The notes: a model not told the origin generated them from the sequence alone. Counted from the stretch's first letter, positions 32,702 to 42,278 are shown. The stretch: 64,000 nucleotides of DNA from UBA3824 sp017541145 (GCA_947168365.1 CAMVLO010000011.1:1-64000); one strand, 5' to 3'. Made by a program: numbers and translations.

Positions 32702-32898
32702 ATTATAAAATAATCTGTTGTAAACAGAAAAAAGTCACGAACTTTGTATGATTCGTTGATTGCATTTTTTTTACCGTGCGCACCTTTGATTTTGATTGTA
32801 ATTTGCAAACTAACGCAAGATGTGCGGGTAAATAGAAATAGCAATGCTTGAGTAATAATTTTCTTTTGAAAAAATCTTTTTTTTTAACATATTTTTTT

Positions 32899-32906
32899 TA
32901 CATTTG
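32899..32906 (+). promoter_or_regulatory. -7 element of the M16C protease gene
   Basis: TACATTTG matches TAnnTTTG exactly, 26 bases before ATG 32932. It lies inside the upstream extension of the frame, so the true start must be 32932. Confidence 0.6.
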
Positions 32907-32931
32907 TACATCTAAATACGGTAAAAAATTA

Positions 32932-35826
32932 ATGACAAATAAATATCAACTTATAGAGAAAAGACACATCAAAGACGTGGACGGCGATGTGTATTATTTC
33001 CGGCATATCAAAACCGGAGCACGCATTGTAAAAGTTGCGTGCAAGGATACCAACAAAGCATTTTGTATCGCGTTCAAAACCGAACCTGATGACGATTCCG
33101 GTATTCCTCATATCTTGGAACATTCTGTGCTTAACGGTTCTAAAAAATATCCGGTAAAAAGTCCGTTCGATCAGCTTATAAAGGGTTCGCTCGCCACTTT
33201 TTTGAATGCTATGACCGGCAACGATGTTACGATGTATCCCGTTGCAAGTATCAGTACCAAAGATTATTTCAATCTTGTTGACATCTATCTTGACGCCGTT
33301 TTCAATCCGAGAATTTACGATGACAAACGAATTCTCAAACAGGAAGGTTGGCGCATGGTGCTCAACAATCCGGACGACCAATTGAAATATACCGGCGTGG
33401 TTTACAACGAGATGAAAGGTTATTACTCAGACCCGATTCGCGTGCTTGATACTTTGATTTGTAAAAATTTGTTCCCTGACAACGGCTACGGATGCTCTTC
33501 CGGCGGCGATCCTGAATTTATTCCGACTTTAACTCAGGAACATTTTACAAATTTCCATAAAAAATTCTATCATCCTGAAAATTCGTACATCTATTTCTAC
33601 GGCGACGCAGATATAGAAACAGAACTTCAGAAACTTGACGAAGGTTATCTCTCTAAATATGAGAAGCTTGGCAACAATTATGATATCAAGTTGCAAAAGC
33701 CTTTCGCCGAAATGAAATCTGTTTACCAAAATTATCCGGCTGACGAAAATTCAGATCCGAAAAATGATACTTACCTTGCATTAAGTTATGTTACAACACT
33801 TAATACAAATATCATTGAATGTTTGGCACTTGATGTAATAGGCGATGTACTTGTAAATCAGGAATCCGGCGCAATTCGTAAAGCGTTTATGGATGCAAAA
33901 ATAGGTAGCGAAATCGAAGTATTTTTCGATCCGTACCAACAAGGCGTTTTCTCGTTTGTGGCTCATAATTGTAGTGACCAAGATGCAGAAAAATTTAAGG
34001 CTCTTATTCAGAAAACTTTAACTGAAGTTTGTAAACAAGGCATTGATAAAGAGACACTTAAAGCTGTAATTAACCGTCGTGAATTTATAATCCGCGAAGG
34101 CAACGATGCTCAAGCCGGACTTAGAAAACTTTGGGAGATTCTTGGTGCTTGGATGTTTGGCGCCAATCCGCTCGATGTGATGGAAACCAACAAAAATTTC
34201 AGTGAATTTAAATCCGAAGTTGAAAACGGTTTGCTCGAAAAGTTGATTGAAAAATATCTCATCAACAACAATCACGCACTTCTTACAACTTTTGCTCCAA
34301 AGCAAGGTCTTGAAACTGAGATAGAAGCAAAAACTCAAGCCAAACTCGATGCTTACAAGGCTTCACTTTCAAAGGAAGAAATCAACAATTTGATTGAAGA
34401 AAACCGAATTTTGGATGAGATTCAAAATACTCCGGAAACTCCTGAGCAACTGAAATGTATTCCGGTGCTTGAAAAATCTGATCTCAATCCCAAGGCCGAG
34501 GATTACAGAGCTGAACTCAGACATGTAGCTGACCGCGATGTGGTTGTATACGAAGGTTTTACAAATGAAATTACTTATGCAAGTTTGTCATTTAATTTAA
34601 GAGTTTTACCTTTTGACTTGTTGCCTTATGCATCGTTGCTTTCTGAATTTTTACCATTGTTGTCAACCGAAAAATTCTCTTACGGTGAACTCGATAATTT
34701 TATCAAAACATATACAGGCGGCTGTACAACTTTATCAAATGTTTACACCAAAGTTGTTGACAATAAACGAATTGCTGTTCCAGAATTTGTCGTTAAAGGC
34801 AAAACGTTGAGAGAAAATCTTTCAAAGATGTTTGAGATTTTCGACCAGCTGATTAATCATCCGGTTCTCAACGACAAAGAACGCCTCAAAGAATTGGTTT
34901 CAAGACTTGCGGCTCAAAACGAATCGGATATTAATTCCAAAGCTTTTTCGTATACTCAAAGCAGAATTGAATCATATTTTGATGAAACTTCTCTTATCAA
35001 CGAATATCTTGACGGAATTGATTTCTACTTCTTTATCAAGGAGTTAAACAAGAATTTCGACGAAAAAGCTGACGAAGTTATTGGTAAAATGCAGCAAGCA
35101 TTAAAATTGCTTATCCGTCGTGACAATATTTTTTGTTCAGTAAGCTGTCAACCGGAAGATTATTCGATGTTTGCCGCTGAATGTGATAAGATTATCAAAA
35201 CTCTCAACACTGAAAAATCTGAAATTTTGCATTGGGAAATCAAACCTGAAAACAAGCAGGAAGCATTTGCAACAATTTCCAAGGTTCAATATGTAATGAA
35301 AGCGTGGGATTTTATGAATCCGGATTTTCAGTGGAATGGTCAAACATGCGTTTTGTCAAAAATTTTGTCATCTGACTATTTACAAACAAATGTTCGCGTA
35401 AGAGGCGGAGCATACGGCAGTTGGTCGCAATTCGGTACTGACGGTTTGGTAACTTTTGCATCTTACAGAGACCCGAATTTGAAAGAAACGTTGGATGTTT
35501 ACGACAATGTTGTTAACTATCTTGAAAATTTCAATGAGAACGACGAAACGATGTTGAAATATATCATCGGTACAATTTCACGCAAAGATCAGCCGTTGAC
35601 TACAGCGCAAAAAGGTCGCGTGGCAATCAGTCGTTTCTTAATCGGTCGCAAATACGAAGATATTCAGCGCGAACGTGAAGAAATTCTCAACACAACTGCC
35701 GAAGATATTCGAAGTTTTGCGCAAAAACTCAAAGAATTCAAACAAAACGGATATATCTGCGTTTATGGCGGTGAAGACAAAGTAAACGAGAATGCAGATT
35801 TGTTCAAAAAAATCATAAAACTTTAA
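32932..35826 (+). CDS. M16C metalloprotease (presequence-protease-like)
   Basis: From ATG 32932 the protein has 964 residues and no signal peptide. The inverted zinc motif HILEHSVLNGSKKYP (HxxEH near residue 59) and the downstream glutamate region define an insulinase-family protease. The four-domain length and KSPFDQLIKGSLATFLNAMT place it in M16C with PreP-type enzymes, which degrade peptides in a closed chamber. It probably clears peptides in the cytosol. The longer frame from 32848 includes the promoter and a hydrophobic stretch that is not a real signal. A small lipoprotein gene follows after four bases. Confidence 0.9.
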   Translation: MTNKYQLIEKRHIKDVDGDVYYFRHIKTGARIVKVACKDTNKAFCIAFKTEPDDDSGIPHILEHSVLNGSKKYPVKSPFDQLIKGSLATFLNAMTGNDVTMYPVASISTKDYFNLVDIYLDAVFNPRIYDDKRILKQEGWRMVLNNPDDQLKYTGVVYNEMKGYYSDPIRVLDTLICKNLFPDNGYGCSSGGDPEFIPTLTQEHFTNFHKKFYHPENSYIYFYGDADIETELQKLDEGYLSKYEKLGNNYDIKLQKPFAEMKSVYQNYPADENSDPKNDTYLALSYVTTLNTNIIECLALDVIGDVLVNQESGAIRKAFMDAKIGSEIEVFFDPYQQGVFSFVAHNCSDQDAEKFKALIQKTLTEVCKQGIDKETLKAVINRREFIIREGNDAQAGLRKLWEILGAWMFGANPLDVMETNKNFSEFKSEVENGLLEKLIEKYLINNNHALLTTFAPKQGLETEIEAKTQAKLDAYKASLSKEEINNLIEENRILDEIQNTPETPEQLKCIPVLEKSDLNPKAEDYRAELRHVADRDVVVYEGFTNEITYASLSFNLRVLPFDLLPYASLLSEFLPLLSTEKFSYGELDNFIKTYTGGCTTLSNVYTKVVDNKRIAVPEFVVKGKTLRENLSKMFEIFDQLINHPVLNDKERLKELVSRLAAQNESDINSKAFSYTQSRIESYFDETSLINEYLDGIDFYFFIKELNKNFDEKADEVIGKMQQALKLLIRRDNIFCSVSCQPEDYSMFAAECDKIIKTLNTEKSEILHWEIKPENKQEAFATISKVQYVMKAWDFMNPDFQWNGQTCVLSKILSSDYLQTNVRVRGGAYGSWSQFGTDGLVTFASYRDPNLKETLDVYDNVVNYLENFNENDETMLKYIIGTISRKDQPLTTAQKGRVAISRFLIGRKYEDIQREREEILNTTAEDIRSFAQKLKEFKQNGYICVYGGEDKVNENADLFKKIIKL

Positions 35827-35830
35827 CAAT

Positions 35831-36307
35831 ATGAAAAAAATATTTCTATTTATACCGATGCTGATTGCCGTATTGATATTTCAATCGTGCAAAGGCGATA
35901 TGGGGCCGATGGGACCGATGGGACCGGCTGGCGAAGACGGTGTTGTTTTAATCCACAGATTCGATTTGGAAATTAACTCCAATGATTGGGAAAAAGTTGA
36001 CAATCAATATTTTAGATATAGATTTGAACTTCCGGAACTAACTGAAACGATGTGTATTGACGGAGTAGTTTCTGCTTATATCACTTGGGAAGACAACGGC
36101 GTTCAATATCAAAGTCAGCTACCTCAAACACGCTATTACTCAGAGGAAAAAAATAATGATGATGGTACTTCTGAAACTATTTTTTACAGTACCACAATTG
36201 ATTATGAATATGCACCGGGAGAGTTAACTGTTTTTTATACTAACAGCGACTTTTTCGTGAATGAACGTCCTCAAAGTCTCAAATTGCGTGTAATTGTTCA
36301 TTATTAG
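35831..36307 (+). CDS. lipoprotein with a short collagen-like stretch
   Basis: This 158-residue protein has a lipoprotein signal (FIPMLIAVLIFQSC, Cys near residue 20). It is followed at once by GDMGPMGPMGPAGEDG, five collagen-like Gly-x-y triplets. The remaining 120 residues look beta-rich and resemble other Bacteroidetes envelope lipoproteins of this layout, whose function is unknown. The triplet stretch is too short for a stable triple helix and is more likely a spacer from the membrane. It follows the M16C gene by four bases, so the two are co-transcribed. Confidence 0.7.
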   Translation: MKKIFLFIPMLIAVLIFQSCKGDMGPMGPMGPAGEDGVVLIHRFDLEINSNDWEKVDNQYFRYRFELPELTETMCIDGVVSAYITWEDNGVQYQSQLPQTRYYSEEKNNDDGTSETIFYSTTIDYEYAPGELTVFYTNSDFFVNERPQSLKLRVIVHY

Positions 36308-36336
36308 AATTTTCTAAACTCAATCAAATAAAAAGA

Positions 36337-36364
36337 AGACTGTCGGTTGGCAGTCTTTTTTTTA
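36337..36364 (+). terminator. terminator after the collagen-like lipoprotein
   Basis: AGACTG pairs with CAGTCT around an eight-base loop, followed by eight T. Confidence 0.85.
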
Positions 36365-36476
36365 TTTTAACTTTGGGATTTTGAACATCAAATAACAATA
36401 AAAAAGTGAAAAAAAGGGAAGAAAAAAAATATCATGAATGTACAAAAGAAGTAGCAATTTTGTGAAATTTTTTCAT

Positions 36477-36484
36477 TACTTTTG
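36477..36484 (+). promoter_or_regulatory. -7 element of the twin ATPase genes
   Basis: TACTTTTG matches TAnnTTTG, 19 bases before the first ATPase start. The nearest TTTG (36459-36462) is only 14 bases upstream. The second ATPase gene has no copy of this box, so both genes probably use it. Confidence 0.5.
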
Positions 36485-36503
36485 CCCTAAAAGTTAAAAC
36501 ATT

Positions 36504-38066
36504 ATGAGCGAGTTTATTGATTACGGAAATATTGATTTTGAACGTACTGTTAAGAGCAATTTTATTGACAAGTCGGGACTTATAGAGTTTTTGAATAGCG
36601 TTATTGATACACGTAATTCATTTATTTGCATTTCCCGTCCGCGTCGTTTTGGAAAATCCGTTGCGGCGCAGATGGCGTATGCCTATTACGACCGCTCATG
36701 CAATTCCGAAAAACTTTTTGAAGGTCTTGACATCACAAAATCACCCGACTACAAAAAACATCTTAATAAATATCCGACAATTTATATTGATTGGAACAAG
36801 TTTTCGACTTACGACCATAAAACCGTTGTAAAAGAAGCGCAAAAGCGTTTTGTTGCCGACCTGAAAAAGTCATATTCGTTTTTAGTTGAAACAGAATCGT
36901 TTGCTGATGCACTTACAGAAATCAACGAAAAGACCGGCGACCGTTTTATCTTGATTATTGACGAGTGGGATATGCTTGTCAGGGACGAGGACATAAAGAC
37001 GCGGGATGAATATGTCAATTTTTTGCGTGCGATGTTCAAGTCAAATTCTGCAAACAAACTTTTCTTACTTGTTTATATGACGGGAATCTTGCCGATTATA
37101 AAGTACGAAACACAATCGGCATTAAATAATTTTGACGAATGTAGCATAATAAATCCGGGTGCGACTGCTAAATATTACGGTTTTACAAAAGATGAGGTCA
37201 AAAAACTATGCGAGGAAAACAACATGAACCTCGAACTAATGGAACATGCTTACGACGGTTACATCATCGGTGAAGAAAAGTCGATGTTCAATCCGAATTC
37301 CGTGATGAAAGCAATCCGTAACCGCAATTACAGCAGTTATTGGGAAAAGTCTGCATCTTACACATACATCGAAACTTATATCCATATCAACGATGAAACT
37401 GTCCGCCCGAAAATTGAAGAAATGCTCAACGGCGGTGCGGTGGCTGTGGAGGTTACAAGTTTTAGAAACGATATGAGACATATCGAAAATGCCGACGATG
37501 TTTTTACGCTTTTGGTTCATCTCGGATATCTATCATACGATCCTGAAACTTATCGCGTTATGATTCCTAATACAGAAGTTTCTGGTGAGTTTAGAAATAC
37601 TATTGCAAAGGCGGGTTGGGATTGGCTATCAAAGGCGTTGGCAAATTCTCTGACTTTGTTGGATAAGACACTTAAACTTGATACAGAATATATTGCAAAC
37701 GCTTTTGATAATTACCGCCCTAATGCGTCCTCTGTTCAGAGAATCAACAACGAAGCGGCAATGGCGTGTGCTATCCGTATGGCTTATTTTGCAGCAGAAA
37801 AGGACTACAAAATTTTTCACGAACTTCCTACGGGCAAAGGTTTTGCGGATATGGTTTTTGTACCGTTGCCAAAGTCGTCGCGCCCGGCAATCGTTGTGGA
37901 GCTCAAATACGACAAAACCGCCGACGGAGCAATCGCTCAAATCAAACGCAAAAACTATCCGGCAAGTCTTAAAGGCTTTTCAAAGAAGATAATTCTTTTG
38001 GGTGTTAATTACAACAAAGCGGAATCCAAGCATGAAGTAGAATTGGAAGTGATTGAAGGTGAATAA
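36504..38066 (+). CDS. AAA-ATPase-like protein with C-terminal PD-(D/E)XK nuclease, copy 1
   Basis: This 520-residue protein belongs to the AAA-ATPase_like (PF09820) plus PDDEXK_9 family. Walker A is SRPRRFGKS (residues 44-52) and Walker B is FILIIDEWDML (about 148-158). The nuclease has GFADMVF (Asp near 446) and VVELKYD (E-x-K near 465), followed by AIAQIKRKNY. The family is abundant and often multi-copy in Bacteroidetes; its role is unknown, with mobile-DNA or defence links suspected. Codons 61 to about 485 are identical in DNA to copy 2, which starts 34 bases after this stop. The first 60 codons and the tail differ, with changes concentrated at residues 14-40. Confidence 0.85.
   Translation: MSEFIDYGNIDFERTVKSNFIDKSGLIEFLNSVIDTRNSFICISRPRRFGKSVAAQMAYAYYDRSCNSEKLFEGLDITKSPDYKKHLNKYPTIYIDWNKFSTYDHKTVVKEAQKRFVADLKKSYSFLVETESFADALTEINEKTGDRFILIIDEWDMLVRDEDIKTRDEYVNFLRAMFKSNSANKLFLLVYMTGILPIIKYETQSALNNFDECSIINPGATAKYYGFTKDEVKKLCEENNMNLELMEHAYDGYIIGEEKSMFNPNSVMKAIRNRNYSSYWEKSASYTYIETYIHINDETVRPKIEEMLNGGAVAVEVTSFRNDMRHIENADDVFTLLVHLGYLSYDPETYRVMIPNTEVSGEFRNTIAKAGWDWLSKALANSLTLLDKTLKLDTEYIANAFDNYRPNASSVQRINNEAAMACAIRMAYFAAEKDYKIFHELPTGKGFADMVFVPLPKSSRPAIVVELKYDKTADGAIAQIKRKNYPASLKGFSKKIILLGVNYNKAESKHEVELEVIEGE
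36684..37960 (+). repeat. direct repeat, first copy (about 1277 bp, shared with 38281-39557)
   Basis: By eye this block is base-for-base identical to 38281-39557 at a constant offset of 1597. It begins just after a synonymous GCC/GCT difference and ends before a CCG/CCT difference. The flanks within the same genes are clearly diverged. Confidence 0.85.
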
Positions 38067-38100
38067 AATGGAAAATGTTAAATCAAAAAGTTAAAACATT

Positions 38101-39660
38101 ATGAGCGAGTTTATTGATTACGGAAATATTGATTTTGAAACCATAAAAAACAGTAACTTTATTGACAAGTCGGGATTGTTGAATGTCTTGAACAATAATA
38201 TCGGTACTGAAAATAAGTTTCTGTGCATTTCCCGTCCGCGGCGTTTCGGAAAATCCGTTGCGGCAAAGATGGCGTATGCTTATTACGACCGCTCATGCAA
38301 TTCCGAAAAACTTTTTGAAGGTCTTGACATCACAAAATCACCCGACTACAAAAAACATCTTAATAAATATCCGACAATTTATATTGATTGGAACAAGTTT
38401 TCGACTTACGACCATAAAACCGTTGTAAAAGAAGCGCAAAAGCGTTTTGTTGCCGACCTGAAAAAGTCATATTCGTTTTTAGTTGAAACAGAATCGTTTG
38501 CTGATGCACTTACAGAAATCAACGAAAAGACCGGCGACCGTTTTATCTTGATTATTGACGAGTGGGATATGCTTGTCAGGGACGAGGACATAAAGACGCG
38601 GGATGAATATGTCAATTTTTTGCGTGCGATGTTCAAGTCAAATTCTGCAAACAAACTTTTCTTACTTGTTTATATGACGGGAATCTTGCCGATTATAAAG
38701 TACGAAACACAATCGGCATTAAATAATTTTGACGAATGTAGCATAATAAATCCGGGTGCGACTGCTAAATATTACGGTTTTACAAAAGATGAGGTCAAAA
38801 AACTATGCGAGGAAAACAACATGAACCTCGAACTAATGGAACATGCTTACGACGGTTACATCATCGGTGAAGAAAAGTCGATGTTCAATCCGAATTCCGT
38901 GATGAAAGCAATCCGTAACCGCAATTACAGCAGTTATTGGGAAAAGTCTGCATCTTACACATACATCGAAACTTATATCCATATCAACGATGAAACTGTC
39001 CGCCCGAAAATTGAAGAAATGCTCAACGGCGGTGCGGTGGCTGTGGAGGTTACAAGTTTTAGAAACGATATGAGACATATCGAAAATGCCGACGATGTTT
39101 TTACGCTTTTGGTTCATCTCGGATATCTATCATACGATCCTGAAACTTATCGCGTTATGATTCCTAATACAGAAGTTTCTGGTGAGTTTAGAAATACTAT
39201 TGCAAAGGCGGGTTGGGATTGGCTATCAAAGGCGTTGGCAAATTCTCTGACTTTGTTGGATAAGACACTTAAACTTGATACAGAATATATTGCAAACGCT
39301 TTTGATAATTACCGCCCTAATGCGTCCTCTGTTCAGAGAATCAACAACGAAGCGGCAATGGCGTGTGCTATCCGTATGGCTTATTTTGCAGCAGAAAAGG
39401 ACTACAAAATTTTTCACGAACTTCCTACGGGCAAAGGTTTTGCGGATATGGTTTTTGTACCGTTGCCAAAGTCGTCGCGCCCGGCAATCGTTGTGGAGCT
39501 CAAATACGACAAAACCGCCGACGGAGCAATCGCTCAAATCAAACGCAAAAACTATCCTGCAAGTCTTAAAGGTTTTTCAAAGAAGATAATTCTTTTGGGT
39601 GTTAATTACAACAAGGCTGAATCCAAACACGAAGTAGAGTTGGAAGTGATTGAAGGATAA
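38101..39660 (+). CDS. AAA-ATPase-like protein with C-terminal PD-(D/E)XK nuclease, copy 2
   Basis: This 519-residue tandem paralogue of the preceding gene has the same Walker A, Walker B and nuclease motifs. The 15 bases before the ATG (AAAAGTTAAAACATT) and the first 13 codons are nearly the same as in copy 1. Residues 14-40 then differ strongly (ETIKNSNFIDKSGLLNVLNN against ERTVKSNFIDKSGLIEFLNS). From codon 61 on the DNA is identical to copy 1 until about codon 485. The last 30 codons show several silent changes. A recent simple duplication would not leave diverged ends around an identical core, so gene conversion is likely. It has no promoter of its own that I can see. Confidence 0.85.
   Translation: MSEFIDYGNIDFETIKNSNFIDKSGLLNVLNNNIGTENKFLCISRPRRFGKSVAAKMAYAYYDRSCNSEKLFEGLDITKSPDYKKHLNKYPTIYIDWNKFSTYDHKTVVKEAQKRFVADLKKSYSFLVETESFADALTEINEKTGDRFILIIDEWDMLVRDEDIKTRDEYVNFLRAMFKSNSANKLFLLVYMTGILPIIKYETQSALNNFDECSIINPGATAKYYGFTKDEVKKLCEENNMNLELMEHAYDGYIIGEEKSMFNPNSVMKAIRNRNYSSYWEKSASYTYIETYIHINDETVRPKIEEMLNGGAVAVEVTSFRNDMRHIENADDVFTLLVHLGYLSYDPETYRVMIPNTEVSGEFRNTIAKAGWDWLSKALANSLTLLDKTLKLDTEYIANAFDNYRPNASSVQRINNEAAMACAIRMAYFAAEKDYKIFHELPTGKGFADMVFVPLPKSSRPAIVVELKYDKTADGAIAQIKRKNYPASLKGFSKKIILLGVNYNKAESKHEVELEVIEG
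38281..39557 (+). repeat. direct repeat, second copy
   Basis: Partner of 36684-37960, identical by eye at an offset of 1597 bases. Confidence 0.85.
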
Positions 39661-39751
39661 GATTTTAGTAATATAGAACTTGCAAAAATTAAGTCGCGTG
39701 CAAAACACGGGAATTTCATTCATTAATATCCGGTGGATTGACTAAAAAACA

Positions 39752-39793
39752 CAGAAAGCACGAAATTTTTCTGAGAACTCCGTGCTTTCCTTG
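39752..39793. repeat. hairpin-forming intergenic repeat
   Basis: AAAGCACG is mirrored by CGTGCTTT around about 20 bases, with CACAGAAAG before it. It lies between convergent genes and resembles dispersed palindromes of this phylum. It could also slow transcription from both sides, though the T run is poor. Confidence 0.4.
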
Positions 39794-39825
39794 GTAAAAA
39801 TATGAAAATGCGAAACTTGAATAAA

Positions 39826-40398
39826 TTATAATTCAGATAATTTATTTCCTTTGATATCGTAAAGTGCAACGTGAGAATCTTCGTAAACCGCAAATCCCAT
39901 CGGCGAACCGCCTTTTGGTAATATTATCGAACCGGGATTACAAATTATCTTACCGTTGTTGTCTTTTTTCAGAACTTGAACGTGTGTATGTCCGTACAAA
40001 AAGATGTTGTAACCTTGTTTGCTTGCCGGTTTTGAACCCGAAACTTCAGGATTTCCCTGTTCGTTGAGCGGTGAATAAACATGTCCGTGTGTTGCAAAAA
40101 TTACAGTTTGATTATCATTAATCAAATTATAATCCGACATCAATGGAAAATTCAAAACCATTTCACAAACCTCACAATCACAATTTCCACGACAAGCTAT
40201 TATCTTGTCTGACAACGGATTAAGAATATCATACAATCTTTTGTTGTCATAACCTTCCGGAATTGGATTTCTCGGTCCGTGATACAAGATGTCACCTAAA
40301 CAAATAATTTTGTCACAGCCAAGTTTTGCGTATTGTTCCAAAGCACGTTCACAAGCCGTAGCACTGCCGTGAATATCCGAAAATATAAAATATTTCAT
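39826..40398 (-). CDS. YfcE-type metallophosphodiesterase
   Basis: This 190-residue protein has all calcineurin-type metal motifs: FSDIHGS (Asp and His), CLGDILYHG, CRGNCD, FATHGH and YGHTH. The HGPRNPIPEGY insert is typical of YfcE, a manganese-dependent phosphodiesterase active on model substrates but with unknown natural substrate. It ends the leftward run of five genes. Its start codon overlaps the stop of the chagasin-like gene by one base (TAATG), so the two are translationally coupled, though no functional link is obvious. Confidence 0.9.
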   Translation of the reverse strand: MKYFIFSDIHGSATACERALEQYAKLGCDKIICLGDILYHGPRNPIPEGYDNKRLYDILNPLSDKIIACRGNCDCEVCEMVLNFPLMSDYNLINDNQTVIFATHGHVYSPLNEQGNPEVSGSKPASKQGYNIFLYGHTHVQVLKKDNNGKIICNPGSIILPKGGSPMGFAVYEDSHVALYDIKGNKLSEL

Positions 40399-40832
40399 TA
40401 TTTCTCGTTGATTTTTACCTCAGCAGCAGTTACTTGCAATTCTGCGTCTACCATTATCATCATGATTCTTGAACCGAAATCCTGACCTTTTTTCCAATGT
40501 TGACCGTAATTGAAAATAACGTATGTTGTACCTTGTTTGATGCCTTCAAATACGAAAGTATGTTTTCCGCCAACACCAACAATTCCTTGTTCTGCTTGGG
40601 TTGAAACGTATTCGTCAGATACATACTTTACGGTTTTTGTGTCTTTGATTTTGTAATTCCATGTACATCCTGTTGTTGCATTACCTTCCAAAACGGCTGT
40701 TACTGTACTGCCTTTACAACTGAATGTCAACGGATTACCGCCATCCGGTGTTGTGGCTGCCTTTTTCGGCATTGCGCATGAACTCATCATAATAATCAAA
40801 ATTGAGAAAATTGATAAAACTAACTGTTTCAT
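40398..40832 (-). CDS. chagasin-family cysteine protease inhibitor, lipoprotein
   Basis: This 144-residue protein has a lipoprotein signal (FSILIIMMSSC, Cys near residue 19). The three loops of inhibitor family I42 follow: NATTGCTWNY (family NPTTGxxW), GVGGKHTFVFEG (GxxG), and the third loop near NYGQHWKKG (family RPW/W region). Such inhibitors block papain-like proteases by inserting these loops in the active site. As a lipoprotein it would protect the envelope from own or foreign cysteine proteases. The central Pro of NPTTG is Ala here, which is tolerated in some members. It lies between the TlpA-like and phosphodiesterase genes. Confidence 0.8.
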   Translation of the reverse strand: MKQLVLSIFSILIIMMSSCAMPKKAATTPDGGNPLTFSCKGSTVTAVLEGNATTGCTWNYKIKDTKTVKYVSDEYVSTQAEQGIVGVGGKHTFVFEGIKQGTTYVIFNYGQHWKKGQDFGSRIMMIMVDAELQVTAAEVKINEK

Positions 40833-40863
40833 AATTTGATATGTTTAAATTAAATTAAGTTTT

Positions 40864-41973
40864 TTAGTTCAAAATCGAGGAAACTTTTTTATGAAGTTCT
40901 GCTCCTCTGAGGTTTTTGGCAATAATTTTACCTGAATTATCAATCAGAAATGTTGCAGGAATGCTTGAGATATTGTAAATCTTTCCGCCAGCTGACTGCC
41001 ATCCTTTTAAATCAGACACATGAATCCAATTCATTCCATAATTACGAACGATATTTTGCCATGCAATTTGATTTTCATCGAGCGAAACTGCGTAAATTTC
41101 AAAACCTTTCGCATGAAATTCTTGATACACTTTTTTTACATTCGGCATTTCCATCAAACAAGGTTTACACCAAGAAGCCCAAAAGTCAAGAAGAACAAGT
41201 TTGTTGGATTTTACAACATCAGAAAGTTTTTGCATATTTCCGTTGATATCTACGAGCGAAATATCTCTAAAAGTAGCACCGACTGCTGTAGCGGCTTCGG
41301 CTTGATGCATTTCCAAAACACGTTGATAATAAGGATCTTCAGGCATTTTCTTTGACATCGCATCCATAATTGCGGTAACCTGATCTTTCGGAAGGTCGGT
41401 ATAATACAATCCGAACAAAAATCCGCTAAGCCCCGATGGGATGTTGTCCAAAATAAATTGTGCGTGATATTTTGAAATACCTTTAGAAATAGAATCAATA
41501 GAACTTTTTGCGGCAAGTCTTATGCCCAAAGTTTTGGTAGAATCGCCAATGATACCCCAAAACGGTTCCATCTTTGCGGCTTCACTATCGTCGTGATCAG
41601 TAAGTTGTCGCCACAAATTGGTTGCAGAAGAGCCGGATACTTGTCCGACATTTGATTGTTTGATAAGTTTTACTCCGATATTGGTGCCAACTTCTGCTAT
41701 AAAATCTGTAGCAGCAACCGGCATTCCTTTTTCTACAGCAATAAGAGTTCTTAGCGTAGTAGCTTCAATCTCAGGAGTAAAAGTAAATTTGTCATTGGAA
41801 ATCACAGCGGTATCAAGCGTAATAATCCCGCGGGAACTTACGTAACCAAGAAATACGGTGTCTCCGTTTTTCAATCCATCACATGTACCGTTGATTGTAA
41901 ATTGTGTTTTGTTTTGTGCAAATATTGAGAAATTTGCTAAAAATAGTCCGATTAAAATTAGAAATTTTTTCAT
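40864..41973 (-). CDS. TlpA-like thioredoxin with N-terminal DUF4369-type domain
   Basis: From ATG 41973 the protein has 369 residues with a signal peptide (KKFLILIGLFLANFSIFA). An N-terminal beta domain of DUF4369 type follows (FTINGTCDGLKNGDTVFLG). The C-terminal thioredoxin-like domain carries FWASWCKPCLMEMP (CxxC near residues 268-271) and SSIPATFLIDNSGKI with the cis-proline. It is a periplasmic thiol-disulfide reductase, widespread in Bacteroidetes. The upstream frame extension to 42024 has no conserved content and would overlap the preceding gene. An unusual insertion DILEMHQAEAAT-type helix separates the two domains. Confidence 0.85.
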   Translation of the reverse strand: MKKFLILIGLFLANFSIFAQNKTQFTINGTCDGLKNGDTVFLGYVSSRGIITLDTAVISNDKFTFTPEIEATTLRTLIAVEKGMPVAATDFIAEVGTNIGVKLIKQSNVGQVSGSSATNLWRQLTDHDDSEAAKMEPFWGIIGDSTKTLGIRLAAKSSIDSISKGISKYHAQFILDNIPSGLSGFLFGLYYTDLPKDQVTAIMDAMSKKMPEDPYYQRVLEMHQAEAATAVGATFRDISLVDINGNMQKLSDVVKSNKLVLLDFWASWCKPCLMEMPNVKKVYQEFHAKGFEIYAVSLDENQIAWQNIVRNYGMNWIHVSDLKGWQSAGGKIYNISSIPATFLIDNSGKIIAKNLRGAELHKKVSSILN

Positions 41974-41990
41974 ATAAATTTTGTATACTG

Positions 41991-42278
41991 TTAAATTGAT
42001 TGCAAGTAATAATTTACATACCACAATTTAAACATCTCAATCGTATGGGAATTGTAGCCATTGCTTGAAAGATACCTGTCTAACAACATGGCTTTCAGTG
42101 ACATCGGAACTCCGTCAGAACTGTTAAAATCTGAAAGTCCGCAATCATTGTATTCAGAAACTGAAAATTCACCGTTCAATGAAACCCATTTTCTTTCGTA
42201 AAAATAAGCAACTGCATTACGCTCGTATCCACCCTTTGAGCCGTAATATTTGCAATATTGTGTCAATTTTGTTTTCAT
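41991..42278 (-). CDS. hypothetical protein, 95 residues
   Basis: A small soluble protein starting MKTKLTQYCKYYGSKGG and rich in Tyr, Ser and Asn. It has no signal peptide and no membrane span. It sits in the leftward run between an unknown gene (60 bases upstream) and the TlpA-like gene (18 bases downstream). The frame is intact and no overlapping gene competes, but I recognise no family. Confidence 0.5.
   Translation of the reverse strand: MKTKLTQYCKYYGSKGGYERNAVAYFYERKWVSLNGEFSVSEYNDCGLSDFNSSDGVPMSLKAMLLDRYLSSNGYNSHTIEMFKLWYVNYYLQSI

Noticed and set aside
32848..32931. N-terminal extension of the M16C protease with a hydrophobic stretch
   Set aside because: The extension contains an exact -7 box (TACATTTG) 26 bases before ATG 32932, and homologues start at the later methionine.
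37236..37520. Minus-strand frames inside the twin ATPase genes, present twice
   Set aside because: They are duplicated only because the coding DNA is duplicated. They lie antisense to conserved motifs and have no start signals.
36504..39660. Twin ATPase genes as a transposon or insertion sequence
   Set aside because: No inverted repeats or target duplications are seen around either copy, and no transposase is present; gene conversion explains the pattern.
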